This document shows positions 34,750-43,804 of a DNA stretch of 64,000 nt, one piece after another; position 1 is the stretch's first letter; each line of letters opens with the position of its first letter. A program made the translations under genes and the position numbers. The stretch is from Streptomyces albospinus (GTDB lineage: Bacteria; Actinomycetota; Actinomycetes; Streptomycetales; Streptomycetaceae): positions 67,698-131,697 of the forward strand of contig NZ_BMRP01000005.1 in NCBI RefSeq assembly GCF_014648695.1, read 5' to 3'. Under the pieces are notes generated by a model that was not told where the DNA came from, did no database searches, and saw nothing but the letters and a program-made list of their open reading frames with translations.

Positions 34750-35994
34750 TTGCCCACCATCCTCGTCGTTTCCACCACCGACCCAGAAGCCGAGACATAC
34801 CGCGGTTACTGTCTCGAAGCGGTCGCCGCGCGCTACGACGTCGTCCTGATCACTCCCGCCGCGCCCACCTGGGAGCGGGAGTTCATCACCGACTTCGAGA
34901 TCGCCGATCCCGCCGACGCCCAGGCACTGGCCACCGCCGGCCAGGCCCTGGCCGAGCGGCACGAACTGGCCGGAGCGGTGACCTGGACCGAGTGGTATCT
35001 CGTCCAGACCGCGCGCCTGGCACGGCGCCTCGGCCTGCCGTCGAACAGCCCGGAGGTGATGGAGGCCGCCCGCAACAAGGCCACAGCCCGTACGTTGTTC
35101 GCCCGCCACGGCGTGCCCTCGGCCGCCTCGATGACCGCCCGCTCCCTGCTGGAGGCGGCGCTCGCCGCCGAAGCGATCGGCTACCCCATCGTGCTCAAGC
35201 CCGCCGCCCGCGCGGGCAGCATCGGCGTCATCCGCGTCGACCGCGCCGAAGAACTCCCCGATGGTTTCGCGTTCGCCGCCGCCGGCGCCCGCGACGGCAT
35301 CGAAAGCACCAAGGTGCTGGTGGAGGAGTACCTCGACGGCCCCGAGGTCTCCGTCGAATGCGTCACCCACCACGGCCACACCACCGCCGTCGCTATCACC
35401 CGCAAGACCCTCGGCGCCGAGCCGTACTTCGAGGAAGTCGCCCACAGCGTGGACGCCGCCGACCCCCTGCTCGACCAGGTCGCGTCCGTCGCCACCGCCG
35501 CCATCAAGGCGCTCGGCATCACCGACGGCGTGAGTCACGTCGAGATGCGCCTCGTGAACGGCCGCCCCCGCCTGATCGAGGTCAACGCCCGCATCGGCGG
35601 CGACATGATCGGCCACCTCGTCCAGCTCGCCACCGGCGTCGACCTGGCCCGCGCCGCCGCCGACACCGCCTGCGGCCAGGCCCCCGACCTCACCCGCACC
35701 CGCCGCAGCGCCGCCGCGATCCGACTGCTGTACCCGAGCGCCTCCGGCACCCTGACCCACTGCCACCTCGATGCCGGCTTCGCCGCCCGCACACCGTGGC
35801 TGGAGCGGGTCGCCTTCCAGCGCACGGTCGGCGACACGGTCATCCTGCCGCCCGACGGCGACATGTTCAGCGCCCGCGCCGGCTTCCTGATCACCACCGG
35901 GCCCACGGCCGACGTCGCCCAGACGCGCGCCGACGAGGCCCTCGGGCACCTCACCCTCGCCATCGCACCCCAGCCGTCCACGTCTGCGGCGTAA
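34750..35994 (+). CDS. ATP-grasp carboxylate-amine ligase
   Basis: 414 residues; TTG with GGAG. Pre-ATP-grasp region about 1-95, ATP-binding subdomain from about 110 (YPIVLKPAARAGSIGV, KVLVEEYLDGPEVSVEC), and metal/ATP-binding RLIEVNARIGGDMI near 275-290. This is the standard ATP-grasp order (biotin-carboxylase/D-Ala-ligase superfamily) for joining a carboxylate to an amine through an acyl phosphate. Substrates are unknown. Context is an MFS exporter upstream and GNAT and peptide genes earlier in the train. Confidence 0.8.
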   Translation: MPTILVVSTTDPEAETYRGYCLEAVAARYDVVLITPAAPTWEREFITDFEIADPADAQALATAGQALAERHELAGAVTWTEWYLVQTARLARRLGLPSNSPEVMEAARNKATARTLFARHGVPSAASMTARSLLEAALAAEAIGYPIVLKPAARAGSIGVIRVDRAEELPDGFAFAAAGARDGIESTKVLVEEYLDGPEVSVECVTHHGHTTAVAITRKTLGAEPYFEEVAHSVDAADPLLDQVASVATAAIKALGITDGVSHVEMRLVNGRPRLIEVNARIGGDMIGHLVQLATGVDLARAAADTACGQAPDLTRTRRSAAAIRLLYPSASGTLTHCHLDAGFAARTPWLERVAFQRTVGDTVILPPDGDMFSARAGFLITTGPTADVAQTRADEALGHLTLAIAPQPSTSAA

Positions 35995-36040
35995 CCCGCG
36001 CACCCGCCCCGAGCCCGGCCGCTGAACAGGAACCACCGCC

Positions 36041-37252
36041 ATGCCCCAGCCCTCCCGTACTTCCTCCTCCGAGCGGCGCTCCCTGCGCCTGAACGACATC
36101 GCTCACATGGGCGCCGCGCAACTTCAGCCGCTCCTGCAGGACAGCTTCCGCAATCTGGTCACGGCCGCCATCGCGGACGCGACCGGACACCTGCCCCGCA
36201 GCTCCCGCAAGCTGCTGCACGGACCGCACTTCCGCGACAACCTCGTCGACGCGCTGCGCTGGGCCGAGGGCGAGATGCAGGTCGCCTGCGAACGCATGAC
36301 CTGGACCGGGGACCCGCGGGCCGGACGCACCGGGCGCCAGCTCCAGCAGATCCGTACCGCGCTGGCCCAGGCCCGCGCCGAGGAAGCCGACCGGCGCCGC
36401 ACCGAACACCGCGCCTCCGCCGGACACCAGGTGGACACCGACTCCGCCGCCACGGCCCGCCGCTGGCTGCGCAGCGCCTACCCGGACCGCTTCGAGCAAC
36501 TCCTCGCCCAGGAGTACGCCTCGGCCCAGCTCGAGCCGCGCACCGAGCGGCCCGGCCCGGCCGATGTGTTCGACGCCGTCGAAAAGGGTGCGAGCGAGGG
36601 CTACCTGTTTTCCACCATGACCCCGGCCATCCGTGACCTGCTCGCCAAGAGCCCCCTCGCCTTCCGCAACACCGTCGCCGCCGATGCGCGCGAGCAGGAC
36701 GAGCGCAACGTCGCACTGCGCCACCCGCTGCTGCTGCGCCGCTGGCGCACCGCGCTGGACGAACTGGCCGAGATGACCACCCCGCTGGCCGGGGCCACCA
36801 GCCCCACGCTGCTCGGCCCGCTCACCACCGACCTGGACGCCATGCCCCGCCAGGCCGCCTTTGCCGTCCTGAACGCCCGCCGCTTCCTCGTCGCCGTCCA
36901 CCAGCGCACCGCCGAGAACACCCGCGTCGCCCGCCAGTACGCCCAGACCATCACCCGGCGCGAGCAGGACGAGCCCGACCATGCCGCCCACCGCCGCGTC
37001 TTCGGCCAGGCCCTTAACCGCCTGGCCGACGAGCAGCCCGCCTCCTACGACTACATCCGCCACCGGCTGCGGCCCTTCGAGACCAGCCCCGGCCAACTGG
37101 ACACATCCGTCCTGAACGCCGACCAGCGCGGCGCCCTCAAGCGCCACGTCCTGGCCGAACTCGCCCCCGCCCCTGCGCCACCGCACCTGTCCACGACCCC
37201 AGCCCTGCCGAGGCCGGCCACGCCTACGGTGCGCCCGGCAGCCGCCCGCTGA
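36041..37252 (+). CDS. Large helical hypothetical protein with Arg tail
   Basis: 403 residues; ATG start. Almost entirely helical, rich in Arg, Ala and Leu, without membrane segments or known motifs. The last 35 residues are Pro/Ala/Thr-rich, ending VRPAAAR. DUF317 genes follow. Function unknown. Confidence 0.65.
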   Translation: MPQPSRTSSSERRSLRLNDIAHMGAAQLQPLLQDSFRNLVTAAIADATGHLPRSSRKLLHGPHFRDNLVDALRWAEGEMQVACERMTWTGDPRAGRTGRQLQQIRTALAQARAEEADRRRTEHRASAGHQVDTDSAATARRWLRSAYPDRFEQLLAQEYASAQLEPRTERPGPADVFDAVEKGASEGYLFSTMTPAIRDLLAKSPLAFRNTVAADAREQDERNVALRHPLLLRRWRTALDELAEMTTPLAGATSPTLLGPLTTDLDAMPRQAAFAVLNARRFLVAVHQRTAENTRVARQYAQTITRREQDEPDHAAHRRVFGQALNRLADEQPASYDYIRHRLRPFETSPGQLDTSVLNADQRGALKRHVLAELAPAPAPPHLSTTPALPRPATPTVRPAAAR

Positions 37253-37280
37253 CCTCCCCCTGACCCCGACGGATGTACCG

Positions 37281-38126
37281 ATGACCGACCCCACCCCGAT
37301 CGAGGGAGATGTCTACGTCTCCCCGCGCTATCTCGCTGGCCTCGGCCATGTCGACCCCATGCGCTTTGAGTCCGTCAAAGAGTGGCCACACCACGACCTG
37401 GGCGACAGACCGTGCCAGTTCCTCATCACCTCCCCAGACCACCGCATCAAGATTGGCTGGTTTGGCGACGACTTCGATGTGTGGAAGATCAGCGCCGCCG
37501 AGGACGCCGTCTCCGCATCCCGTTGGACGGCGAGCATCAGCGACAAGATGCCGCCCGAGATCGTCCGCGACTTCGTCCATGCCCTGGCCGACGAGTGGGA
37601 TGAGGACAGCGACAGCTTCCTGGCGAACCGCTCGTACTACTGGACCGACGCGGTCCAGCCGCTGCTCGACGCGGGCTGGGAACGCAGACCGCTCGCGTAC
37701 GGCTCGGTCGAAATCGTCTCCCCGGACCAGATGGCCGGCGCGAGCATCGACGTCGTCAGCAGCGATCCCGATGCCGAAGTGGTGACGCTGTGGGCCGGAC
37801 CTGACAAACGCAGGGTCTTCCGCGCGGAGGCGAACTTCACCGCACGCACCCCGAAGCACCTGATCGCCGCCATGGCCGCCTCCTTCGTCGCACCGGCCCC
37901 CATCGCCCGCTACCAGGCGGACCTGAGCCCCCGGCTCGCCCAACTCGCCCAGCTCACCCCCGTCGAGCCACCGAAGCCGCCCGCGCCCACCCCGCTCGAC
38001 GTCCAGCAGACCACCGCCGCCCGGCGCCGCCCGCCCGCGCTCGGTACGCGCAGCGTCCCCCGCTGGAGCACCACCACGCTCCCACCGGCCGTGCCCGCTG
38101 CCGCCCTGCCCGCCCGCCGCCGCTGA
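37281..38126 (+). CDS. DUF317-domain protein
   Basis: 281 residues; ATG start. Two DUF317-type units: about 10-105 (VYVSPRYLAGLG... IKIGWFGDDFDVWKIS... MPPEIVRDFVHAL) and about 115-215 (WERRPLAYGSVEIVSPD... VVTLWAGPDKRRVFRAEANF... TPKHLIAAMAASF). DUF317 is abundant in streptomycete genomes, function unknown. A 60-residue Pro/Thr linker ends ALPARRR. The next gene is a paralogue. Confidence 0.8.
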   Translation: MTDPTPIEGDVYVSPRYLAGLGHVDPMRFESVKEWPHHDLGDRPCQFLITSPDHRIKIGWFGDDFDVWKISAAEDAVSASRWTASISDKMPPEIVRDFVHALADEWDEDSDSFLANRSYYWTDAVQPLLDAGWERRPLAYGSVEIVSPDQMAGASIDVVSSDPDAEVVTLWAGPDKRRVFRAEANFTARTPKHLIAAMAASFVAPAPIARYQADLSPRLAQLAQLTPVEPPKPPAPTPLDVQQTTAARRRPPALGTRSVPRWSTTTLPPAVPAAALPARRR

Positions 38127-38137
38127 GGAGCCGCCGC

Positions 38138-38926
38138 ATGTCGACCGACCCCTTCATGGCCCTCGCCCCCGACCAGCACGTCAAGGTCCTGCCCCGCCAC
38201 CTGGCCGGCCCCGGACCCGTCGACCTCCGTACGGTCTGGCCCTTCCCCGAGGACTGGTCCGTGCACCAGGCCGACGATGGCGAGGCTCTCGCCACCAGCC
38301 CCTGCCTGCGGCTGTTCACCACCCTGGTCCCCGATGCCGTGAGCCGCGGCAAGGGGAGGTGGACGGTCACGGCCAACCGCGCTCCGTTCGGCCCCGCGGC
38401 CTGGCAGATCTCCTTCGACGTCACCACGCCGGTCGAGCTGCTGCACGACGTCCACACCGAACTGCTCGACCTCTACCTCGAAGACCGCCACAGCGACCAG
38501 GACCGGCTGTTCGAGGACGACACCTCGTCGCAGGAGGCGTACATGCCGCTGCTCACCCGCGGCTGGAGCCACCAGGTCAAGACCGACGGCCGCCAGTTCT
38601 TCCATGCCCCCGACGGGCTCGGTGTCGTACAGCACCGCTACGCCACCAACCTTCACTCCGACTCGCCTACCTGGTCGGCCTGGGGCGGAGACCCGAGCGA
38701 GCCGTACTGGCGGGCACGGTTCTCTCAGGGCACGCCCACCACGTTGGTCGCGGCTTTCACCGCCTCGCTGGTCTCCACGGAGCCGGTGAGCCGCACGGCG
38801 AAGGACATCCCGGTCCACACCCGCCGCCACCTGTACGTCGCGGCGACCGCCCCGGCCAAGCAGGAGCCTGCCTCCACCCCGGTCGCCTCCCGTCCTGCGC
38901 TTCCCGGCCTCGGCCGGACCCGCTGA
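38138..38926 (+). CDS. DUF317-domain protein
   Basis: 262 residues; ATG with GAGGAG. DUF317 pattern twice (VLPRHLAGPGPVD... AWQISFDVTTPVELLHDVHTEL; then GWSHQVKTDGRQFFHAPDG... WRARFSQGTPTTLVAAFTASLV). The tail ends ALPGLGRTR. Tandem paralogue of 37281-38126; other DUF317 genes are at 43354 and 44321. Confidence 0.8.
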   Translation: MSTDPFMALAPDQHVKVLPRHLAGPGPVDLRTVWPFPEDWSVHQADDGEALATSPCLRLFTTLVPDAVSRGKGRWTVTANRAPFGPAAWQISFDVTTPVELLHDVHTELLDLYLEDRHSDQDRLFEDDTSSQEAYMPLLTRGWSHQVKTDGRQFFHAPDGLGVVQHRYATNLHSDSPTWSAWGGDPSEPYWRARFSQGTPTTLVAAFTASLVSTEPVSRTAKDIPVHTRRHLYVAATAPAKQEPASTPVASRPALPGLGRTR

Positions 38927-38982
38927 TCACCCCTCACCTTTCGCCCCTGGGCAGTCCTGCCCCGTTCCTGGAGAGTTCCTAC

Positions 38983-39993
38983 TTGCGCACTCGTTCCTCT
39001 CGCTACCTGCCCGTTGCGGCCCTCACCGTTGCCGCCGTGACCGGCACCCTGGCCTCGGCCCCGGCGGCCGTGGCCCACGCTCCCGAGCCGACCCCAACCT
39101 CGCCGGTCCTGCGGAACATGACCGAGACCGGTGGCGTCCAGATCCTCAAGAAGGACACCGGCGGTGACCTCCTCGCCGGCGCCTCCTTCAGCCTGCTGGA
39201 CAGCACCGGCAAGGAGGTCGCCAACGGAAAGACCGACGCGGAGGGCACGCTCGTCTTCAAGGGCCTGGAGGCCGGCGTCTACCGGCTCAAGGAGACCTCC
39301 AGCGGCACCCAGATCCACGACGTCGTCCCCGATCAGGACGTCATCGTCACCCCGGGCAACGGCACCCCGCTCACGGTTATCGACCCGTTCAAGCCCGCCG
39401 AGGTGACCGTCAAGAAGACCGACAAGGCCACCGGCCAGCCCCTGGCGGGCGCGGTCATCAACATCACCCCCGCCACCGGCGGCGACCCGGTCACCCTGAC
39501 CACCGGCAAGGACGGCATCGCCAAGGCCAAGCTCCCGGTCTCCTCCCGCAACGGCACCAAGTACACCGCCACCGAGACCAAGGCGCCCGAGGGCTACCAG
39601 CTCGACGCCAAGCCGAAGGACTTCACGGCGAAGCCCGGCGCTCCGGAGACCGTCACCGTCGCCGACACCAAGAAGGAAGAGCCGACCCCGACGCCCACCA
39701 TCCCGCCGACGAAGCCGCCCACCACGCCACCGGTCACCCCCACACAGAAGCCGACCCCGGACACCAAGCCGTCGGCATCCACCCCGGCCTCCGCCACACC
39801 GACCCCCGACGAAACCGCCTCCAGCACCACCGCGCCCACCCCGGAAGGCTCCCTCGCTCACACCGGCGCTGACGCCACCCCGTGGCTGCTCGGCGGCGCC
39901 GGCCTCCTCCTCGCCGCCGGCGGAGGCGCTCTCCTCGTGACTCGCCGACGCCGCACGGACGACGCCGATCACGACGGCTCCGCCGAGAGCTAA
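38983..39993 (+). CDS. Sortase-anchored SpaA/Cna_B-type surface protein
   Basis: 336 residues from TTG 38983 (GGAG upstream). A signal peptide (about 1-33) is followed by two prealbumin-like/SpaA domains, about 45-135 (VQILKKD... YRLKETSSG) and about 136-225 (VTVKKTD... YTATETKAPEGY). In each, the Lys and Glu are placed for an isopeptide cross-link. A Pro/Thr stalk follows, then LAHTG with a hydrophobic helix and RRRR, a sortase sorting signal of the LAxTG type used in streptomycetes. It probably presents an adhesive stalk, perhaps aiding mating contact. A terminator follows. Confidence 0.85.
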   Translation: MRTRSSRYLPVAALTVAAVTGTLASAPAAVAHAPEPTPTSPVLRNMTETGGVQILKKDTGGDLLAGASFSLLDSTGKEVANGKTDAEGTLVFKGLEAGVYRLKETSSGTQIHDVVPDQDVIVTPGNGTPLTVIDPFKPAEVTVKKTDKATGQPLAGAVINITPATGGDPVTLTTGKDGIAKAKLPVSSRNGTKYTATETKAPEGYQLDAKPKDFTAKPGAPETVTVADTKKEEPTPTPTIPPTKPPTTPPVTPTQKPTPDTKPSASTPASATPTPDETASSTTAPTPEGSLAHTGADATPWLLGGAGLLLAAGGGALLVTRRRRTDDADHDGSAES

Positions 39994-40014
39994 CGACACA
40001 CCCTCTCGAACCCG

Positions 40015-40045
40015 GCCCCCCGGAATCCTCGCGCTTTCGGGGGGC
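40015..40045 (+). terminator. Rho-independent-type hairpin ending the plus-strand train
   Basis: GCCCCCCG and CGGGGGGC arms with a 15-nt loop, 22 nt after the surface-protein stop. Confidence 0.65.
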
Positions 40046-40519
40046 TTCGTCATGTCCAGCGAGGCATCGCAGGCCCTCGTTCCCCAAAGCGGCAGGTCAC
40101 GCCGCGCGCAACGTGGCGGCTAGCCGTACCCCTGACCCAACTCCATGGCGGGGAGCAGGACTTCGGTGGCGGCACAGTCGTGGCAGGCTTTCGCGCCGGG
40201 ACGCATCAGAGCGTCCAGGGCTTCCAGAGCGCCCGTCTCTCTCCCCTCGCCGACCGCGCGTCGACACGGGGCCTCATGCACGAGCGTGCCGCCGCCCGGC
40301 GTCGCGGATCGGGGCGTACGTACGACCCAACCGGAAGGCTTCGTCGGCGGCAGAGCCTTGGAGCGCCGATATGTAGGGATGACCGGGAGGCCAACGTGCT
40401 GCACGCCAGCGTGCTCCTCGACAAGATGGGCGCCGTCGCCAAGCCCGCCGGGCCGTCCGCCACTTTGCCAAGTCCCTGGAAACCGCCTACCCCTGAGATC
40501 CCGGCTGTCCGGGGGCGGG
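40046..40519. other. Gene-poor stretch
   Basis: About 470 bp with no convincing gene. A short plus-strand window near 40390-40450 reads EANVLHASVLLDKMGAVAKP with good third-position bias, but it has no start and is not continued, so it may be a gene remnant. Nothing else stands out. Confidence 0.4.
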
Positions 40520-40840
40520 TCAGATGATGTCTTCGTATCCGGGCAGCACCTGCGGCTCGGTCCGCACCGGGAAGAACATCTTGGTGACCACCCCGTCCAC
40601 CGCGTGCGCTGCACCCTGGCGGACGCTCTCCGGGTGCAGGCGCCAGTCCTGCTGCTGGTGCTCCTGGGGGCACTCCAGGAAAGCCTTGCCGTCGCGGGTG
40701 AAGAACGTCAGGTCCTGGCGGGCCCCGCAAGTTCTGCACTCGATCGGCATCTGCGAACTGTGGCCCGGCTGCGAGTGGTGGAATTCCGCGCCGTCCGCCA
40801 CTCGGTAGCGGACGTCCTGCTGGGCTTCTGTACTCGGCAT
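40520..40840 (-). CDS. Zinc-ribbon-like hypothetical protein
   Basis: 106 residues; ATG with GGGAG. Core IECRTCGARQDLTFFTRDG... FLECPQEHQ gives CxxC plus Cys and His, a likely single-zinc fold. It aligns with the protein at 49355-49804 (RECPQCGAYRDWIVFSMRDD... LRCRAGH), so the two are paralogues. Isolated minus-strand gene. Function unknown. Confidence 0.65.
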   Translation of the reverse strand: MPSTEAQQDVRYRVADGAEFHHSQPGHSSQMPIECRTCGARQDLTFFTRDGKAFLECPQEHQQQDWRLHPESVRQGAAHAVDGVVTKMFFPVRTEPQVLPGYEDII

Positions 40841-41028
40841 GGCGCTCCCTCGCTGGTCAGCTCTATGGCACGGTACGGGGCGGCCGCCGTCCCGAGCTAC
40901 ACCCTCTCGGGTTTCCGGCAGGAGATGTCCTGTGCCACCGATTGATTGGCCTAGGGCCAGTAACTGAGCCGTGAACGGGCCGACGGGGCAGTCGGACGCC
41001 GGGTACTCGATCAGGACCCGAGGGATCC

Positions 41029-41919
41029 CTACCCACTCGGCGGGAACTGCGCCTGCGCGATTGGGCTGACCAACAACATCGCGATGGCGGTAAACACTTC
41101 GTAGCCGATGTTGTTGAAGTGATCGTCCAGGTTCTGCTCGCGGTACAAACCCACGAAGGGGCCGACTGCTTGCGCGGCAAGACCTGGGCGCAGATCCTCA
41201 TACCAGTGCTTGGTCTGTAGGTAGAGGGCCCGAGAGCGGACCAGCAGTTCTTCGTCCACCTTGTTGTCGCGGACGGCCTGCATGGCGCTGGTGGTGGAGT
41301 CGATCCGGTCGAGCAGCATCTCAAGGGTCCATGGCATGCTCGCGGGGCCGACGGCACGAGCCAGACTGCTGGTCGTGAAGACGCTCGGCGGCTCGAACAC
41401 CGCGCGCGCCGCGTCCTCCAGCTCGTTCCGGAGCTCAGGGGTGGTGCCGCCCTGGTAGCTCATTTCCGCGAAGAGACGGACGAACCGGTTGCGGGCGGTT
41501 TCGGTGGCGGCGGGGTGGTCGATCTGCTCCAGCGTGGCCCGCGCCGCCTCCACGCACACCTGTTTGCGGCGCAGCCCATCGCCGAACCAGGTTCGGAATG
41601 CCTTGAGCGCCTGCCGGGTCGGCAACCACTCCTCGCCCCACCACAACCAGATCCCGAATGGCACCAGGGCCAGCGCCGGGATCTTCGGCATCTCCACGCG
41701 CTTGCTCAGCAGGAGGAGGAACAACTTGCGTTGGTTCGTCGAGTGCAGCCCCGGCCGGGATCCGCGGCCGGCCCCGCGCCGCTGAGGATTGTCGAGCAGC
41801 CCAAGCGAGATCCAGTCGTGGATCGTTCGCCTGCTGATCTCGTAGCCAGCCTCGCGCGCATCTTCCAGCAGGTCATCCAAGGTGCCCGGCCCGTGCACCT
41901 GCTCCCAAGGGCGTTCCAC
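41029..41919 (-). CDS. MerR-like HTH hypothetical protein
   Basis: 296 residues; ATG start. Residues about 12-60 (TLDDLLEDAREAGYEISRRTIHDWISLGLLDNP... GSRPGLHSTNQRKLFLLLLSKR) have the look of a MerR-type DNA-binding head. The rest is a large helical domain. Probably a transcriptional regulator with an unknown sensor domain; no neighbour suggests a target. Confidence 0.65.
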   Translation of the reverse strand: MERPWEQVHGPGTLDDLLEDAREAGYEISRRTIHDWISLGLLDNPQRRGAGRGSRPGLHSTNQRKLFLLLLSKRVEMPKIPALALVPFGIWLWWGEEWLPTRQALKAFRTWFGDGLRRKQVCVEAARATLEQIDHPAATETARNRFVRLFAEMSYQGGTTPELRNELEDAARAVFEPPSVFTTSSLARAVGPASMPWTLEMLLDRIDSTTSAMQAVRDNKVDEELLVRSRALYLQTKHWYEDLRPGLAAQAVGPFVGLYREQNLDDHFNNIGYEVFTAIAMLLVSPIAQAQFPPSG

Positions 41920-42091
41920 GCTCAGAAATTACACCAACTCCGCAGCAGCGTGGGGCCGTTGGCGGCGGACACAAGGGGTGGACGCGGTCTAGCGTCGGAA
42001 ACGGGATCAATCCCGCAGGCCAGAAGCTTGGCGGCCAGGCCCTGCGGAGTGCTCCCGCACGTCCTGACCCATCTCAGCAACGGAGCCTTCC

Positions 42092-42250
42092 ATGCACCCC
42101 GACTCCAAGCCGTCCGTCCCCGATCAGTACCGTTCCCGGACCCGCCGATATCGACGGGTCCTCACCATGAAGATGATCGGAGGGGCGTGCACGGCACTCG
42201 CCAGCGGCGCGGTGCAACTCCTGATTTACTCCGTCATCGGTCACCGCTGA
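42092..42250 (+). CDS. Small single-span membrane protein
   Basis: 52 residues; ATG with CGGAG 6 nt upstream. A basic head (RSRTRRYRRVLTMK) precedes one hydrophobic segment (MIGGACTALASGAVQLLIYSVI) and ends GHR. Good ribosome binding site and codon use support it despite the length. Function unknown. Confidence 0.55.
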   Translation: MHPDSKPSVPDQYRSRTRRYRRVLTMKMIGGACTALASGAVQLLIYSVIGHR

Positions 42251-42460
42251 ACCGCACCGCCGACCTGGGAAGACACCAGACCTCATGACCTCGACGGTTC
42301 GGAGGGTGCAGAGGCACTGCATCCCGTCCTCCCAGCTCTCGGCGAACGCAGGGTCCGGCGGGCAGTAACGCCCATGTCGTCTGACCTGCGCGCCTACGTG
42401 CGTTCGATTTGCTGTGTCACGTCGAGCCGCTCCGGCCCTCCGGGTAGTTAGGCTGCCGCG

Positions 42461-43195
42461 GTGATCGAGTACTCGCCGCTCCCCGGTGACCCATCCGAGC
42501 TGCACCTGCGTATCGCCTACTCCGACACGCTCAGCGACACCCTTGACGCGGACACGCTGGAAAGGTGGAGCGTGGAGATCCTCCATCGCCGTGGGGTACA
42601 CGACGACAGCCGTTGCTTGACGGAAACGGGCGCGTGCGAGGCAGGAGACTGCCCGGCGTACGCCGCAGGCGACCACGTTGCGGGTTCGATGACCTTCTTC
42701 CGCGTGCACCTTGATCGTGGGCGCAACGCGTACGCGGCCATGGCAGAGGAATCGGAGGACCTCTACGAGATCGCACGCGTCCTCCTTGATCCCGGCACGG
42801 GCTATTACGCGGACGAGGTTGGCGAGCTGCTGGAGTACAGCGGCTCTGCCCTGCTCGTCATGGACCGCGTCGCCCTGCATGAGGAATGGAGAGGCCACGG
42901 CCTGGGTGTGATCCTGGCCGCCGAAGCCATCTTCCGGCTGATGCCCGGGTGCCGGGCCGTGGCGTGCGCGCCCGGAGTCTCAGACCTGGGCGCGGACCGG
43001 CTGCGGAACGAAGCGGAATGGGACCGCGTCACAGCCAAGATTGCCAAGGGCTGGGAACGGATCGGGTTCCTCCCCTACCGCGACAATGTCTTTGTCTTGT
43101 CGCCCACCTCCCTGGTCCTGGAGGAGCAGCGAGGCCAGCTCCGCCGCAGGCTCGTGGAACTCGGGGCCGCCTGGGCGGCGACGGCCCGCGCATAG
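42461..43195 (+). CDS. GNAT-like acetyltransferase
   Basis: 244 residues; GTG start. The second half shows a GNAT pattern: LLVMDRVALHEEWRGHGLG (acetyl-CoA motif A) and a late GWERIGFLPYRDNVFVL. The first half, with several Cys (CLTETGACEAGDC), is unusual. Single gene with no clear operon partner. Substrate unknown. Confidence 0.65.
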   Translation: MIEYSPLPGDPSELHLRIAYSDTLSDTLDADTLERWSVEILHRRGVHDDSRCLTETGACEAGDCPAYAAGDHVAGSMTFFRVHLDRGRNAYAAMAEESEDLYEIARVLLDPGTGYYADEVGELLEYSGSALLVMDRVALHEEWRGHGLGVILAAEAIFRLMPGCRAVACAPGVSDLGADRLRNEAEWDRVTAKIAKGWERIGFLPYRDNVFVLSPTSLVLEEQRGQLRRRLVELGAAWAATARA

Positions 43196-43353
43196 GCGGC
43201 TGCTCGACCGTCTGTCGGGTGCCCTGCGGCAGCCGGATTCGGTAGTTCGCCGGGGGCAGACAGGAAAGATCGCGAAAGGACTGGTGGAAGCCGCCAGGGG
43301 CATGTCAACGTAGACGACCTTCCCCGAAGTGCCAGGTCAGAGAGGTGATGCTT

Positions 43354-43707
43354 GTGACCGTGGACGCGTCCACGCCCGGATTCTCCACCACCGCCGAGGC
43401 CCTGCGGCTGCGTTCGTGGCAGCTGGGTCCCGGCCAGCCGACGATGGTCACTGACTTGTTCAAGGCGGAGTTCTTCCACCTCGTCGTGGACGACCGGGCC
43501 GATGTCCACGTCAGCAGCAAGGACGGCCGCTTCTACCTCGGATGGTTCCCGCTGGGGCGCCCCGGCACCGACGGCGACGGCTGGACGCTCGCCGTCACCG
43601 GCACCGCCAAGGTCCCCGGCTACCGGATCCGCTTCGACACGGAAACGCCGGCGGAGATCGTCGCGGCCACGGTCCAGCGCGTGCTGGCCACTTCCCGGCC
43701 GCTGTGA
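43354..43707 (+). CDS. Half-length DUF317-like protein
   Basis: 117 residues from GTG 43354 with AGAGG upstream (ATG at 43348 is an alternative). It contains one DUF317-like unit (FFHLVVDDRADVHVSSKDGRFYLGWFP... YRIRFDTETPAEIVAATVQRVL). It could be a single-unit ancestor or a split product of the two-unit proteins at 37281 and 38138. Confidence 0.7.
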   Translation: MTVDASTPGFSTTAEALRLRSWQLGPGQPTMVTDLFKAEFFHLVVDDRADVHVSSKDGRFYLGWFPLGRPGTDGDGWTLAVTGTAKVPGYRIRFDTETPAEIVAATVQRVLATSRPL

Positions 43708-43804
43708 ACCACTGTCACCGCGCGGCTCGGATCTGTTGCTCACGTCCGGCACGTACCCTTCCCTCGACCCCTGCTGGGGCGCCCGTTACTGCAAGGAGAA
43801 CGCC

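Noticed and set aside
40180..40527. 115-codon plus-strand frame
   Set aside because: Only a short middle part is protein-like; no start signal and poor codon bias on both sides. Noted as a possible remnant only.
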